A stretch of DNA of 64,000 bases, from positions 124,001 to 188,000 of the forward strand of contig NZ_BMXJ01000002.1 of assembly GCF_014651695.1 (NCBI RefSeq), in the 5' to 3' direction. Shown in pieces: positions 1 through 7,943 of the stretch (positions are counted from its first letter, which is position 1; every line of letters starts with the position of its first letter). The notes under the pieces are model-generated. The model was not told where the DNA came from. It saw only the letters and a list, made by a program, of their open reading frames with translations, and did no database searches. This DNA comes from Nocardiopsis terrae. GTDB lineage: Bacteria > Actinomycetota > Actinomycetes > Streptosporangiales > Streptosporangiaceae. The position numbers and the translations under genes were made by a program.

Positions 1-1
1 T

Positions 2-1033
2 TTCGGCGGCGGCATCGACTCCGTGGTCCTGTACGTGGTCATCGCACGGTTCGTACACGAGGACGTGCGACCGCGCATGTTCGGTCTGCTGACGCTGGCG
101 TGGTTGCTGCCGTCGGTCGTCGGCCCCCTGGTCTCCGGAATCCTGGTGCAGACGGTGCACTGGCGGACGGTGTTCGCGCTCGTCCTGGCCGGGTCGGCGG
201 TCTCGCTGCTGTTCCTGCTCGGGGTCGTGCGCCGGGCTGGGCCCGGCCACGGCGGCGGTTCGGTACTGGACGGGCGGATGCTCTGGGCCGGTGTCGCGGC
301 CACCGCGCTCCTGGGGCTGCACGTCTCCGGGCAGCAGTCCGCCGCCGTCCTGACGGCGGGAACGGCGGCGAGCGTGCTCGTACTGCTGGTCACCGCCGTG
401 CGGCTGCTGCCGGAGGGCACCCTGCGCGCCCGGGCGGGCGTCCCCCGGCTGGTGCTGCTGCGCGCTCTGCTGGGCGGGGCGGTCTCCGCCACCGACATCT
501 ACCTGCCGCCCTACCTGCAGCACGAACTCGGCTACCCGCCGGCCGTCTCCGGTCTCGTAATCGCGGTGGGGGCGCTCGGTTGGGCGGCCGGCGCCTGGTT
601 GCAGGGGCGTTCGACCTCCGGCCCGCACCGCCCCGACCTGCTGTGGCGGGCAGCGGCGTTCGTCCTGTGCGGCCCGGTCGGGGCCGCCCTGGTCGTCGGC
701 GGACTGCTGCCCGTCCCTGCGGCCGCCGTCGCCTGCGTCCTGATGGGGGTCGGCATGGGCATCGCCGCCCCGCAGGTCAGTTCGACGGTGCTGACGATGT
801 CTCCTGAAGGACTGCAGGGCAACAACAGCTCGGCCCTCCAGATCGCGGAGTCCATGGTCACCTCCGCCCTGATCGCCGTGACCGGAGGCGTGCTGACCGT
901 CTCGTTCCTGGGCGGGTACCTGGCCGTCTACGCGCTGACCGGGGCCGTGGCGCTGGCCGCCCTCGCCGTCACCCTGACCCTGCGCCCGGCCGGGGGAGCC
1001 GGGGAGGGAGGGGGCTTCGGCCGGAACGGGTGA
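2..1033 (+). CDS. MFS transporter, 5' end missing
   Basis: C-terminal part of a major facilitator superfamily transporter. The reading frame is open from base 2 without a start, so the N-terminus lies before the window. About 343 residues remain, with roughly ten hydrophobic segments, a basic cytoplasmic loop (VVRRAG) and Gly-rich helices (VLMGVGMGIAAPQ, GALGWAAGAWLQG) typical of drug-efflux type MFS proteins. It ends in a basic, Gly-rich tail. Substrate cannot be told. A strong hairpin follows the stop and separates it from the convergent RidA gene. Confidence 0.85.
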   Translation, partial: FGGGIDSVVLYVVIARFVHEDVRPRMFGLLTLAWLLPSVVGPLVSGILVQTVHWRTVFALVLAGSAVSLLFLLGVVRRAGPGHGGGSVLDGRMLWAGVAATALLGLHVSGQQSAAVLTAGTAASVLVLLVTAVRLLPEGTLRARAGVPRLVLLRALLGGAVSATDIYLPPYLQHELGYPPAVSGLVIAVGALGWAAGAWLQGRSTSGPHRPDLLWRAAAFVLCGPVGAALVVGGLLPVPAAAVACVLMGVGMGIAAPQVSSTVLTMSPEGLQGNNSSALQIAESMVTSALIAVTGGVLTVSFLGGYLAVYALTGAVALAALAVTLTLRPAGGAGEGGGFGRNG

Positions 1034-1060
1034 GGGTTCGGGGAAGGGCTCCAGGAGCGG

Positions 1061-1107
1061 CGAACCCCGCCCGGCCCCGGAGCGGATCCGGGGATGGGCG
1101 GGGTTCG
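1061..1107. terminator. Bidirectional hairpin between convergent genes
   Basis: CGAACCCCGCCC pairs perfectly with GGGCGGGGTTCG, with a further GC-rich inner stem. It lies between the MFS stop (1033) and the RidA stop (1133), so it can serve both strands. Confidence 0.6.
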
Positions 1108-1132
1108 GGCGGTGGTGGTTGCGGACCCGGGG

Positions 1133-1525
1133 TCAGTCGGCGGCGAAGGCCTCCAGCTCCACGAGCAGTTCGGGACGGCCGAGCCGGGTGATCTCGGCGC
1201 AGACGCCCGGCGGGCGGACGTCGAAGGCCTCCAGGCGCTCCGCCATCATCTCCCCCGCCTCGGTGAAGAAGGCCTCCACGTCGGTGACGTAGGTGTTCAT
1301 CCGGACGATGTTCCCCAGACCCATTCCCGCCTGGCGGAGTACCGCCTCGACGTTGTCCAGCGCCTTCGCCGTCTGGGCGCGCAGGTCACCCGGGTACAGG
1401 GACTCCCCCGTCTCCGAGACCGAGCACTGACCGCTGACGAAGAGCAGGCGCTGGTGGCCCTCGATGAGGATCCCCTGGTCCATACCCTCCGGATAGGTCC
1501 AGGGGTTGACCGTGGTGCGTCGCAT
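1133..1525 (-). CDS. RidA family (YjgF/YER057c/UK114) protein
   Basis: 130 residues, the usual length for the family. RidA proteins hydrolyse reactive enamine/imine intermediates released by PLP enzymes; other members have different or unknown substrates. The sequence has the core FVSGQCSV strand, the QTAKALDNVEAVLRQAG helix, the NTYVTDVEAF segment, and a PELLVELEAFA end in place of the common LVEIEAVA. The conserved Arg normally found near the C-terminal third is not obvious, so this may be a Rid subgroup other than archetypal RidA. Start is the ATG at 1525. A MerR-type promoter lies just upstream, suggesting stress or ligand induction (inference). The neighbour upstream on the same strand is a TauD-like dioxygenase with its own terminator. 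Confidence 0.85.
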   Translation of the reverse strand: MRRTTVNPWTYPEGMDQGILIEGHQRLLFVSGQCSVSETGESLYPGDLRAQTAKALDNVEAVLRQAGMGLGNIVRMNTYVTDVEAFFTEAGEMMAERLEAFDVRPPGVCAEITRLGRPELLVELEAFAAD

Positions 1526-1562
1526 GGCCGGTCCTTCCGGTACTGGTCACTGGGCGGACCCC

Positions 1563-1593
1563 ACCGTAAAACCTCAACTTCTATTGAGGTCAA
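1563..1593 (-). promoter_or_regulatory. MerR/SoxR-type promoter-operator of the RidA gene
   Basis: Read on the minus strand: -35 TTGACC (1593-1588), a 19-base spacer, and -10 TACGGT (1568-1563). The spacer carries the inverted repeat ACCTCAA-N6-TTGAGGT (1571-1590). A dyad inside an over-long 19-base spacer is the hallmark of MerR-family activated promoters, and ACCTCAA/TTGAGGT resembles SoxR-type sites. No merR gene is in the window, so the regulator must be encoded elsewhere. Confidence 0.6.
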
Positions 1594-1614
1594 GGGCGAC
1601 GGCCGGGGCCCGGT

Positions 1615-1634
1615 CCCCGGAAGCGCTTCCGGGG
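1615..1634 (-). terminator. Hairpin after the TauD-like gene
   Basis: A perfect 20-base palindrome, CCCCGGAAGC followed by GCTTCCGGGG, extended by flanking GGCC pairs. It lies 29 bases beyond the dioxygenase stop at 1663. Confidence 0.5.
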
Positions 1635-1662
1635 GCCGGGCGGGCACCGGGACCGGTCCCGG

Positions 1663-2634
1663 TCAGAAGGGCCGGTCGCCGACGATCGCGACGCGCTCGG
1701 CCACCCGCGGGTGCGGGTGGTAGTCGTTCACCGCGTAGTGCTGGGTGGCGCGGTTGTCCCAGAACGCGACCGAGTTCCGCTCCCACCGGAAACGCACCTG
1801 GAGCTCGGGGGTGTGCGCCTGTTGGAAGAGGAAGCGCAGCAGTTCGTCGCTCTCCGCCTCGTCCATGCCGACGATCCGGGTGGTGAAGGAGACGTTGACG
1901 AACAGCGTCCTGCGGCCGGTCTCGGGATGGGTGCGCACGACGGGGTGCTCGACCGGCGGGAACCGGTCCTGCCACTCCAGCAGCCGCTCCTCGTCCAGGA
2001 AGCGGGAGAAGCCGGGGATCACGTCGTGCACGGCGGTGCGCCCCTCGATGCGCTCCTTGACGTCCTCGGGCAGGTTGTCGTAGGCGGCGGCCATGTCCGC
2101 CCACATGGTGTCGCCGCCGACCGGCGGGACCTCCACCAGGCGCAGGACGGCGCCGAGTGCGGGCGCCTCCCGCCAGGTGACGTCGGTGTGCCAGACGTTC
2201 TCGTAGCTGGGCGGGGCCTCGCTCTTGGCGAACCGGGCGACGTGGGCGTCGTCGCCCTGGTCGATGAACGGGTTGGTCTCCAGCTCGCCCCACAGCCGGG
2301 CGATCTCCTGCTGGCGGACGGAGTCGATGGGCTGGTCGCGGAAGAAGATCACCTTGAACTCCAGCAGTGCGCGGTTGAGTTCGGCGCGCAGCTCCTCGTT
2401 GATCTCCTCCCGCAGGTCGATCCCGTGGATCTCCGCCCCGATGAGGGCGCCCAGCGGCCGGACCTCGAACAGCTCGTAGGGGCGGGGCACCTCGCCCTCG
2501 GGGAGCCTGTGCAGCGTACGCGGCCCCTCGACCAGGGCGGTGTCGACGGCGGCGCTCCCCCGGAGGGCGGGTTTCGCGGGCCGGGTGGCCTCGGCGGCCC
2601 CGGTGGCGGTTCTCGGGCTCAGGGTCGGGTTCAT
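1663..2634 (-). CDS. TauD/TfdA family 2-oxoglutarate/Fe(II) dioxygenase
   Basis: 323 residues when started at the ATG at 2634, which has GGAAAG upstream; the open frame runs further back but that part is Arg/Pro-rich and not family-like. Enzymes of this family hydroxylate taurine, alkyl sulfates or related acids using 2-oxoglutarate and O2. The metal-binding HxD is seen in WHTDVTW (His149, Asp151), the distal His in ATQHYAV (His299), and the 2-oxoglutarate-binding Arg in PRVAERVAIVGD (Arg310 or Arg314). VFFRD-type and VGGDTMWADM family motifs are present. The roughly 45-residue N-terminal extension is low complexity. No sulfonate transporter is adjacent, so the substrate is open. Confidence 0.88.
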   Translation of the reverse strand: MNPTLSPRTATGAAEATRPAKPALRGSAAVDTALVEGPRTLHRLPEGEVPRPYELFEVRPLGALIGAEIHGIDLREEINEELRAELNRALLEFKVIFFRDQPIDSVRQQEIARLWGELETNPFIDQGDDAHVARFAKSEAPPSYENVWHTDVTWREAPALGAVLRLVEVPPVGGDTMWADMAAAYDNLPEDVKERIEGRTAVHDVIPGFSRFLDEERLLEWQDRFPPVEHPVVRTHPETGRRTLFVNVSFTTRIVGMDEAESDELLRFLFQQAHTPELQVRFRWERNSVAFWDNRATQHYAVNDYHPHPRVAERVAIVGDRPF

Positions 2635-3160
2635 GTTCTCTGTCTTTCCGGTCGGAAGCAGCGGCAAAGGGTTCGGTGGCCCGGGGCGGGTGATGGGTTC
2701 GCGAAACCGGGTCCGGGAACGGACGGGACGGCCGGGGCCGAACGGGATCGGGCTCTGAGGGCCTGGGAGACCGTGCGAACGCTGCGCGAGCCGATCGCCC
2801 CGGTGGCGGGGCTGGGCCGAAGGAGGGGCACGGACGAGGCGCGTCGGGATGCCGACGGTCGCACCGGAGCCGGGCTCGGGCGTGGAGACCGCTGGCAGTC
2901 GCTTGGCGACGGAGGAGGAGCGACGCATCGGAGGTGACAGCCCCCGCGCCGGGGAGCACGGTCCTCAGGAGGGAATCCGGCGCATCGCCGGTGCCCGCCG
3001 GTGGCTCAGCGGCGAGGCGGAGAACCCAGGCGGCCGCGGCGCAGGATGAGGCCCGGCGTCCCGCGGCGTGCCCTGTCGACCGAGGCGGACCGGCGAGCGG
3101 TCGAGCGGTTCAACAAGGGGGTTCTCATACCTGCGAGCGTGGGGTACCGGGCGCTGTCTG
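2635..3160. other. Intergenic stretch with no supported gene
   Basis: About 525 bases upstream of the dioxygenase. Open frames on both strands are Arg/Pro/Gly-rich shadows with no recognisable domain. It presumably holds the dioxygenase promoter, but I cannot place -10/-35 elements with confidence. Confidence 0.5.
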
Positions 3161-3420
3161 TCAACCGTCCGGGCTTCGGAACCCGGTTCGGCAGGGGGTC
3201 TCCCGCCCGGTGGGGCCTACCGGCCCCCGGGGGCCGACCGGCAGGAGGAGGGCGGTGACGTTGTCGGGTACGCCCTGGTCCAGGGCGTACCCGACCAGGG
3301 CGCGGGCCGCGGGCAGAAGGCCGTCGCGGAGCGGTGGGGAGCGCACACCCGGGACGGTCGGCTCCGCGTCGGCGCCCAGCCGCTCCGGAATCGCGCCGGA
3401 CCCGCCCGTGCCGGAGGACA
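3161..3420 (-). pseudogene. C-terminal remnant of a PP2C (PPM) phosphatase
   Basis: The minus-strand frame reads LLPAARALVGYALDQGVP followed by DNVTALLLPVG. This matches the end of bacterial PP2C Ser/Thr phosphatases, where a helix is followed by the metal-binding DN of a PDNVT motif and a final strand. None of the N-terminal catalytic motifs (the RxxNxD and DGxGG types) is present upstream. The frame is cut off by the promoter of the iron-binding lipoprotein gene. I read it as a decayed fragment of a once larger gene; a chance resemblance is possible because the match covers only about 35 residues. Confidence 0.45.
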
Positions 3421-3525
3421 CCACCCCGAGCCCTGCGTCCTGCGCTCCGTGTACTGCTCGGCACACCCGCACCCGGAGTACCCGCAGCCGGGGCCGGGGA
3501 CGTGGCCCGCGAGAAAAGTATTAAC

Positions 3526-3544
3526 ATAGGCGTGCCTAACCTTA
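3526..3544. promoter_or_regulatory. IdeR/DmdR-type iron box
   Basis: The 19-base site ATAGGCGTGCCTAACCTTA matches the actinobacterial iron-box consensus TTAGGTTAGCCTAACCTAA at 15 of 19 positions, by my own alignment. It lies 15 bases before the ATG of the siderophore-binding lipoprotein gene, where a bound Fe2+-repressor would block transcription. Confidence 0.75.
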
Positions 3545-3559
3545 GTTGAACGGAGTCCC

Positions 3560-4564
3560 ATGTCCCCCGGTTCCGCCCCGCGTGCACTCGCCTGCGCCGT
3601 ACTCCTCCTCCTGCCGCTCACCGCCTGCGGCGCCGCGGAGGGCGACCCGCCCGGAGCCGGCTCGGCACCGCAGGCGGAGGAGGGCGCCTTCCCCGTGACG
3701 ATCGAGCACGAGTTCGGCAGCACCACCGTCGAGGAGGAGCCCGAGCGCGTCGTCACCCTCGGAGTGACCGACGCCGACGCGGTCCTGGCCCTGGGGGTCG
3801 TTCCGGTCGGCAACACCGGCTACGTCTTCTACGAGTCCGGCCTCGGCCCGTGGACCGACGAGTTGGTGAAGGGCTCCGAGCTGACCCGGATCGACTCGGA
3901 CTCCGAACCCAACATCGAGCAGATCGCCAACCTCGCCCCCGACCTCATCATCGGGATCTCCGCCGGTTTCGACGGGAAGGTCTACGAGAACCTCTCCCGG
4001 ATCGCCCCCGTGATCGCCCGCCCCGCCGGGTCCGCCGCCTACACCGTTCCCCGGGAGGAGGCGACGGAGGTGATCGCCACCGCGCTCGGCCGCCCGGAGG
4101 AGGGTGCCGAACTCAACGAGGCCACCGACGAACTCCTGGAGCGGACGCGCGCCGAGTACCCGGGCTTCGCCGGGCTGACCGGGACCGCCGTGCTGCCCTA
4201 CGACGGCAGGTACGGCGCCTACCTGCCCGGCGACGCCCGGGGCCGGTTCCTCCTCTCGCTCGGCTTCGAGGTCCCCGAGGCGATCGCCGAGCGGGACGAC
4301 GGGGACGACTTCTTCGTGGAACTGTCGACGGAGCGGGTGGACCTGCTCGACGGTGACCTCCTCCTGGTGATGAGCGAGGACGAGGACTTCGACATCACCG
4401 AGGGCGCCAGCGTGTTCGACACCCTCGACGTGGTGCGTGAGGACGCCGTGGTCACCACCACCCTGGACGAGCGCGGCGCGGTCACCTACAACTCCGTGCT
4501 GTCCGTTCCCTACGCGCTGGACCACCTGGTGCCCCGGATCGACGACGCCCTGTCCCAGGGGTAG
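3560..4564 (+). CDS. Iron-siderophore ABC transporter substrate-binding lipoprotein
   Basis: 334 residues. It would capture Fe3+-siderophore at the outer face of the membrane and hand it to an ABC permease. A lipoprotein signal (hydrophobic stretch with LTAC lipobox, Cys near residue 22) precedes the periplasmic-binding fold of the FecB/FhuD type (PF01497). Seen motifs include EPERVVTLGVTDADAVLALGV, EQIANLAPDLIIG and the C-terminal VPYALDHLVPRID. Start ATG has GGAG five bases upstream. No permease or ATPase gene follows, so it must use a transporter encoded elsewhere. An iron box upstream indicates repression when iron is plentiful. Confidence 0.9.
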   Translation: MSPGSAPRALACAVLLLLPLTACGAAEGDPPGAGSAPQAEEGAFPVTIEHEFGSTTVEEEPERVVTLGVTDADAVLALGVVPVGNTGYVFYESGLGPWTDELVKGSELTRIDSDSEPNIEQIANLAPDLIIGISAGFDGKVYENLSRIAPVIARPAGSAAYTVPREEATEVIATALGRPEEGAELNEATDELLERTRAEYPGFAGLTGTAVLPYDGRYGAYLPGDARGRFLLSLGFEVPEAIAERDDGDDFFVELSTERVDLLDGDLLLVMSEDEDFDITEGASVFDTLDVVREDAVVTTTLDERGAVTYNSVLSVPYALDHLVPRIDDALSQG

Positions 4565-4709
4565 GGCCCCGGGGCGGTGCGACGGTGAGGGGTGGGCTGA
4601 CCAGGGCCCGCCCCCCGTACAGTGAGAAGCCCACCACGGCTCCGGGCACCCGGTGATCCGTGCCAACACACCTTCCCCGCCCCGGCGGGACGACCCAGAT
4701 CGGACCTCC

Positions 4710-5291
4710 TTGTACCTGTCCCGCGTCAAACTCGACCCCAAGCGCAGCGCCGGCATGGAGCAGTGGGCCGTCATGGGGCGGGCCGTGCGCAGGGCCCTCG
4801 ACCCCGACCCCGACTCCGACGCCCGTGTGCTGTGGACGCGCACCTCCCCGACCACCCTGGTGATCAGCTCCGACACCGCTCCGGCCTGGGGCAAGATCCC
4901 CGGTGCGGTCTCGGCCGCGATCCTGCCGATGCCCCGGCACCCGGAGGGCGAGACCATCCGCTGGGAGCTCGTCACGGCGCCCACCGGGCAGCGCGAGGCG
5001 GAACCCGCCGCCGAGGGGCAACGCCCGCGCGGCAAGAAGAAGACCGCCCTGCCCGAGTCCGAGTTCGAGGGGTGGCTGGACACCAAGCTGGCGGAGGCCG
5101 TGCACATCACCTCGGCGAAGTGGAAGCGCCTGGGCGGTCGGCCCGCCCGCTACCACTTCATCGGCGAGGCGGTCGTCCAGGACAGTGAGGCGCTTCAGGA
5201 GATCTCCCTGCGCGGCATCGGAGCGGGAACCGCGACCGGGGCCGGGCTGCTGCTCACCTCTCCTCTGGACGACGCCGCGGAGGAGTGGTAG
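4710..5291 (+). CDS. cas6e: Solitary Cas6e-like (CasE/Cse3) protein, catalytic His absent
   Basis: 193 residues from the TTG at 4710; an in-frame GTG at 4653 would add 19 residues, but true Cas6e proteins begin at the equivalent of LYLSRVKLDP, so I prefer the TTG. Cas6e is the crRNA-processing ribonuclease of type I-E CRISPR systems, built of two RRM-like folds. Family-like elements in order: N-terminal LYLSRVKLDP, ARVLW strand, ETIRWELVTAPT, the basic RPRGKKK segment before a GWLDTKL helix, and a C-terminal EAVVQDSEALQEISLRGIG strand-helix plus Gly-rich loop (about 168-182). The usual MH-AAV catalytic His position reads MGRAV (Gly23), and basic residues of the GIGRAKA loop are replaced by GIGAGTA. 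No other cas gene or repeat array is nearby. It is probably not an active crRNA nuclease; function unknown. Confidence 0.75.
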   Translation: MYLSRVKLDPKRSAGMEQWAVMGRAVRRALDPDPDSDARVLWTRTSPTTLVISSDTAPAWGKIPGAVSAAILPMPRHPEGETIRWELVTAPTGQREAEPAAEGQRPRGKKKTALPESEFEGWLDTKLAEAVHITSAKWKRLGGRPARYHFIGEAVVQDSEALQEISLRGIGAGTATGAGLLLTSPLDDAAEEW

Positions 5292-5303
5292 GAGGCACCC
5301 TCG

Positions 5304-5325
5304 AAATCCACAACAAAAGGGATTT
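5304..5325 (+). terminator. Weak hairpin in an AT-rich patch
   Basis: AAATCC and GGATTT form a 6-bp stem with a 10-base loop, followed by TTGATTAAAAA. It sits in an unusually AT-rich run (about 5300-5350) just after the Cas6e-like gene. It may be a terminator. The rest of the gap to 5507 shows no gene. Confidence 0.3.
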
Positions 5326-5507
5326 TGATTAAAAAGGATCCCATTTCACCCATCTGGCTCAACCTCGGGTAGGAGTGTTGCATTCAGCGGGTAAATCGTG
5401 AAGGTTCTCTGCTAAGCCCAAGCTGACCGTCGCATCCGGGCCACGGGAGGGGCGCCCCGGCGCCTTCCCGGTCCCTTCACCGGCGACGCAAGCCTGAAGG
5501 AGCAACC

Positions 5508-7172
5508 TTGGCGTACCCGCACCGGCACCGATCCGCGGCACGATCCGAGCCCTCGGCCCCGTTCCCCCGCACCGCCCGCGAACCCGTCTCCCGCACCGCC
5601 CTGTTCGGCGGAACCCTGGTCGGCGGAGCCCTGGCCGCCGCGCTGACCGCGGCACTGCTCCACGCGCCGCAGGCCGCGGCGGAACCCGCGCCGCAGGGCC
5701 GCGCCCCCTGCGAGACCGACCCCCAGGCCCCGCCCAAGCACCAGATGCGGGCGCAGTGGATCGCCGGGGTGTACAACATCGACTGGCCCACCGAACAGGG
5801 CCAGAGCCCCGAGGAGCAGCAGGCCGACCTGGCCGACCTGTACGACGAGGCCGTCGCCAACGGCCTCAACGCCGTGTTCGTGCAGATCAGGCCGACCGCC
5901 GACGCCTTCTGGCCGTCACCGCACGAACCCTGGTCCGAGTGGCTCACCGGTGAACAGGGCGGCGACCCCGGGTACGACCCGCTGGAGTTCGCGGTCGAGG
6001 AGGCCCACGCCCGGAACCTGGAGTTCCACGCCTGGTACAACCCGTACCGGGTGGCCATGCACGACGACCCCGGCGCCCTGGTCGAGGACCACCCCGCCCG
6101 GCGGAACCCCGACTGGGTGTTCGAGTACGGCGGCAAGCTCTACTACGACCCGGGGGTCCCCGAGGCCCGTGAGTTCGTGATCGAGGCGATGATGCACTCG
6201 GTCGAGAACTACGACCTGGACGGGGTGCACTTCGACGACTACTTCTACCCGTATCCGGTGGCCGGCGTGGAACTCCCGGACCAGGACACCTACGCCGAGC
6301 ACGGGGACGGGTTCGACGACGTCGGGGACTGGCGGCGCAACAACGTCGACCTCATGGTGCGGGAGATGAGCGAGGCCGTGAAGGCCGCCAAACCGCACGT
6401 GAAGTTCGGCATCAGCCCGTTCGGGATCTGGCGCAACTCCAGCACCGACCCCGAGGGCTCCGACACCAACGGCTCGCAGTCCTACGACAACCAGTACGCC
6501 GACAGCCGCAGATGGGTGCGGGAGGGCTGGCTCGACTACATCAACCCGCAGGTCTACTGGGAGATCGGTCTGCCCGTCGCGGACTACGCGGTCCTCGTCC
6601 CCTGGTGGGCGGAGGTGGTCGCGGGCACCGGCACGCACCTGTACATCGGGCAGGCCGCCTACAAGGCCGGCAACGAGGGCGCCTGGTCCGATCCCGGCGA
6701 ACTCTCCAGCCACCTGGACCTCAACCGCGACCACCCCGAGGTCCTGGGCGACGTCTACTTCAGCGCGACCTCGCTGCGCACCAACGCGCGGGAGGGCATG
6801 GAGGCCGTGGTCGAGGACCACTACTCCAGCCCCGCCCTCGTACCGGTCAAGGAGGACCTGGGCGGAACCGTGCCCGCACCGCCGCGGGCGAGTGCCCGGA
6901 GCGGTGCGGAGGGCACCGAGCTGGACATCACCCCCGGACCCGGCGAGGCGCCCGCCTACTACGCGGTGTACGCCTTCGACGGCCGGCCCGACCGGGACGA
7001 CGCCAGATGCGGAGTCGAGGACCCGCGCGCCATGCTCGGCACCGTGCGCGCCGACGGCGACGGCTCCGCGACCTTCACCGCGCCCGACGGCGGCGACACC
7101 ACGTACTACGTGACCGCGCTGCACCGGCTCCACCACGAGAGCCGGGCCAGCCGACCGGTCCGCCTGCCCTGA
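5508..7172 (+). CDS. Secreted glycoside-hydrolase-like protein (DUF187/GHL10 family)
   Basis: 554 residues from a TTG start at 5508 preceded by AAGGAG. An N-terminal signal (hydrophobic segment about residues 27-50, then an AAAEP cleavage-like site) implies export. The body matches the family 10-like glycosylhydrolase domain (PF02638): QMRAQWIAGVYNIDWP, NAVFVQIRPTADAFWPS, LEFHAWYNPYRV, DLDGVHFDDYFYP, KFGISPFGIWRN and DYINPQVYWEIG. These motifs are shared with the E. coli YngK/DigH peptidoglycan glycosidase group, which cleaves denuded glycan strands. A C-terminal beta-rich, Fn3-like segment (about 450-550) follows. A role in cell-wall remodelling is inference from the family. Confidence 0.88.
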   Translation: MAYPHRHRSAARSEPSAPFPRTAREPVSRTALFGGTLVGGALAAALTAALLHAPQAAAEPAPQGRAPCETDPQAPPKHQMRAQWIAGVYNIDWPTEQGQSPEEQQADLADLYDEAVANGLNAVFVQIRPTADAFWPSPHEPWSEWLTGEQGGDPGYDPLEFAVEEAHARNLEFHAWYNPYRVAMHDDPGALVEDHPARRNPDWVFEYGGKLYYDPGVPEAREFVIEAMMHSVENYDLDGVHFDDYFYPYPVAGVELPDQDTYAEHGDGFDDVGDWRRNNVDLMVREMSEAVKAAKPHVKFGISPFGIWRNSSTDPEGSDTNGSQSYDNQYADSRRWVREGWLDYINPQVYWEIGLPVADYAVLVPWWAEVVAGTGTHLYIGQAAYKAGNEGAWSDPGELSSHLDLNRDHPEVLGDVYFSATSLRTNAREGMEAVVEDHYSSPALVPVKEDLGGTVPAPPRASARSGAEGTELDITPGPGEAPAYYAVYAFDGRPDRDDARCGVEDPRAMLGTVRADGDGSATFTAPDGGDTTYYVTALHRLHHESRASRPVRLP

Positions 7173-7207
7173 CGCACCGGACCTTCCACCGATACTGCTG
7201 CGCTGAC

Positions 7208-7239
7208 CAGCGGTGACGGATCATGTTCCGTCACCGCTG
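7208..7239 (+). terminator. Hairpin terminator
   Basis: CAGCGGTGACGGA pairs perfectly with TCCGTCACCGCTG over 13 bp with a 6-base loop. It lies 36 bases after the hydrolase stop. Confidence 0.7.
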
Positions 7240-7284
7240 ATCCCGCTGCCGGGCCTCCTCGGCATCCTCCGGCGGGGCCGGATC

Positions 7285-7309
7285 GGTACCCCTTCGGGGT
7301 AGGGGTACC
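7285..7309. promoter_or_regulatory. CsoR-like copper operator
   Basis: Two overlapping dyads: TACCCC-TTC-GGGGTA (7287-7301) and GGTACCCC-N9-GGGGTACC (7285-7309). The first matches the TACCCC/GGGGTA pattern of CsoR sites. A -10-like TACCCT (7306-7311) ends six bases before the ATG at 7318, so the operator overlaps the core promoter of what looks like a leaderless transcript. Repression relieved by Cu(I) is the expected behaviour for CsoR; the csoR gene is not in this window. Confidence 0.6.
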
Positions 7310-7317
7310 CTGACTGC

Positions 7318-7836
7318 ATGTCACCGTCCCGGCCGCACCGCAGCCGCACGGGATCCGCCTGGGCGCGCATCCTGCTGCTCACCGCGCTGCTGCTCGGGTT
7401 CGGCGCCATGCACACCCTGGGCCACCTCCAGCACGAGGCCCACGCCCCGGCCGGCCCGTACGGCGGGCTCGCCGAACCCACGGCGGCGCCGCCCGCGTCC
7501 GGTCACGGCGACCGCTGGGCGGGCTCCGCCGAAGCACCCGCGTCCGGTCACGCCCCGGGGACCGCCCGCGCGCCCGCGGCCGACCACACGGCCCCGGCCG
7601 GGGCGCACTCCGCGGTGTGGGAGGACCGGGTCCAGCTCCCCGAACTGGACCCGACCTCCGCGTGCCTGGCCCTGGCCGCCTTCACCGCCGTACTGCTGGG
7701 GGTCGGCGCCGTCGCCTTCACCCGCTGGCCCGTCGTCCCCGTGAACCCCGTGGACCCGGCCCTGTGCTCCGCGCGGCCCCCACTCCCCGGACCGGCCAGG
7801 CCCTCCCTGGCCCGCCTGCAGGTGCTGCGCGTCTAG
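7318..7836 (+). CDS. Small His-containing membrane protein (DUF6153-like)
   Basis: 172 residues with two predicted membrane helices (about 14-33 and 112-135). A GAMHTLGHLQHEAHA segment lies just after the first helix, followed by a low-complexity linker rich in Ala, Gly, Pro and His. It resembles small actinobacterial membrane proteins (DUF6153) that often neighbour DUF305 genes; the biochemical role is unknown. First gene of a likely three-gene operon behind the CsoR-like site, so a role in copper handling is plausible. The His residues at the outer membrane face could bind metal (inference). Confidence 0.7.
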   Translation: MSPSRPHRSRTGSAWARILLLTALLLGFGAMHTLGHLQHEAHAPAGPYGGLAEPTAAPPASGHGDRWAGSAEAPASGHAPGTARAPAADHTAPAGAHSAVWEDRVQLPELDPTSACLALAAFTAVLLGVGAVAFTRWPVVPVNPVDPALCSARPPLPGPARPSLARLQVLRV

Positions 7837-7943
7837 ATGCCAGCGCGGGCCGACACCCGTCGGCTCCGCGCCCGCGCACCGCCAGTACCGCGCCGGAGCC
7901 GGACTCCGCGCGGCAAGGAGTCCAGAGAGGAAACACGGTCGCC

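Noticed and set aside
4653..5507. CRISPR array near the Cas6e-like gene
   Set aside because: I looked for direct repeats of about 28-29 bases with regular spacers in 4565-5507 and neighbouring gaps and found none; the AT-rich patch at 5300-5350 has only short dyads.
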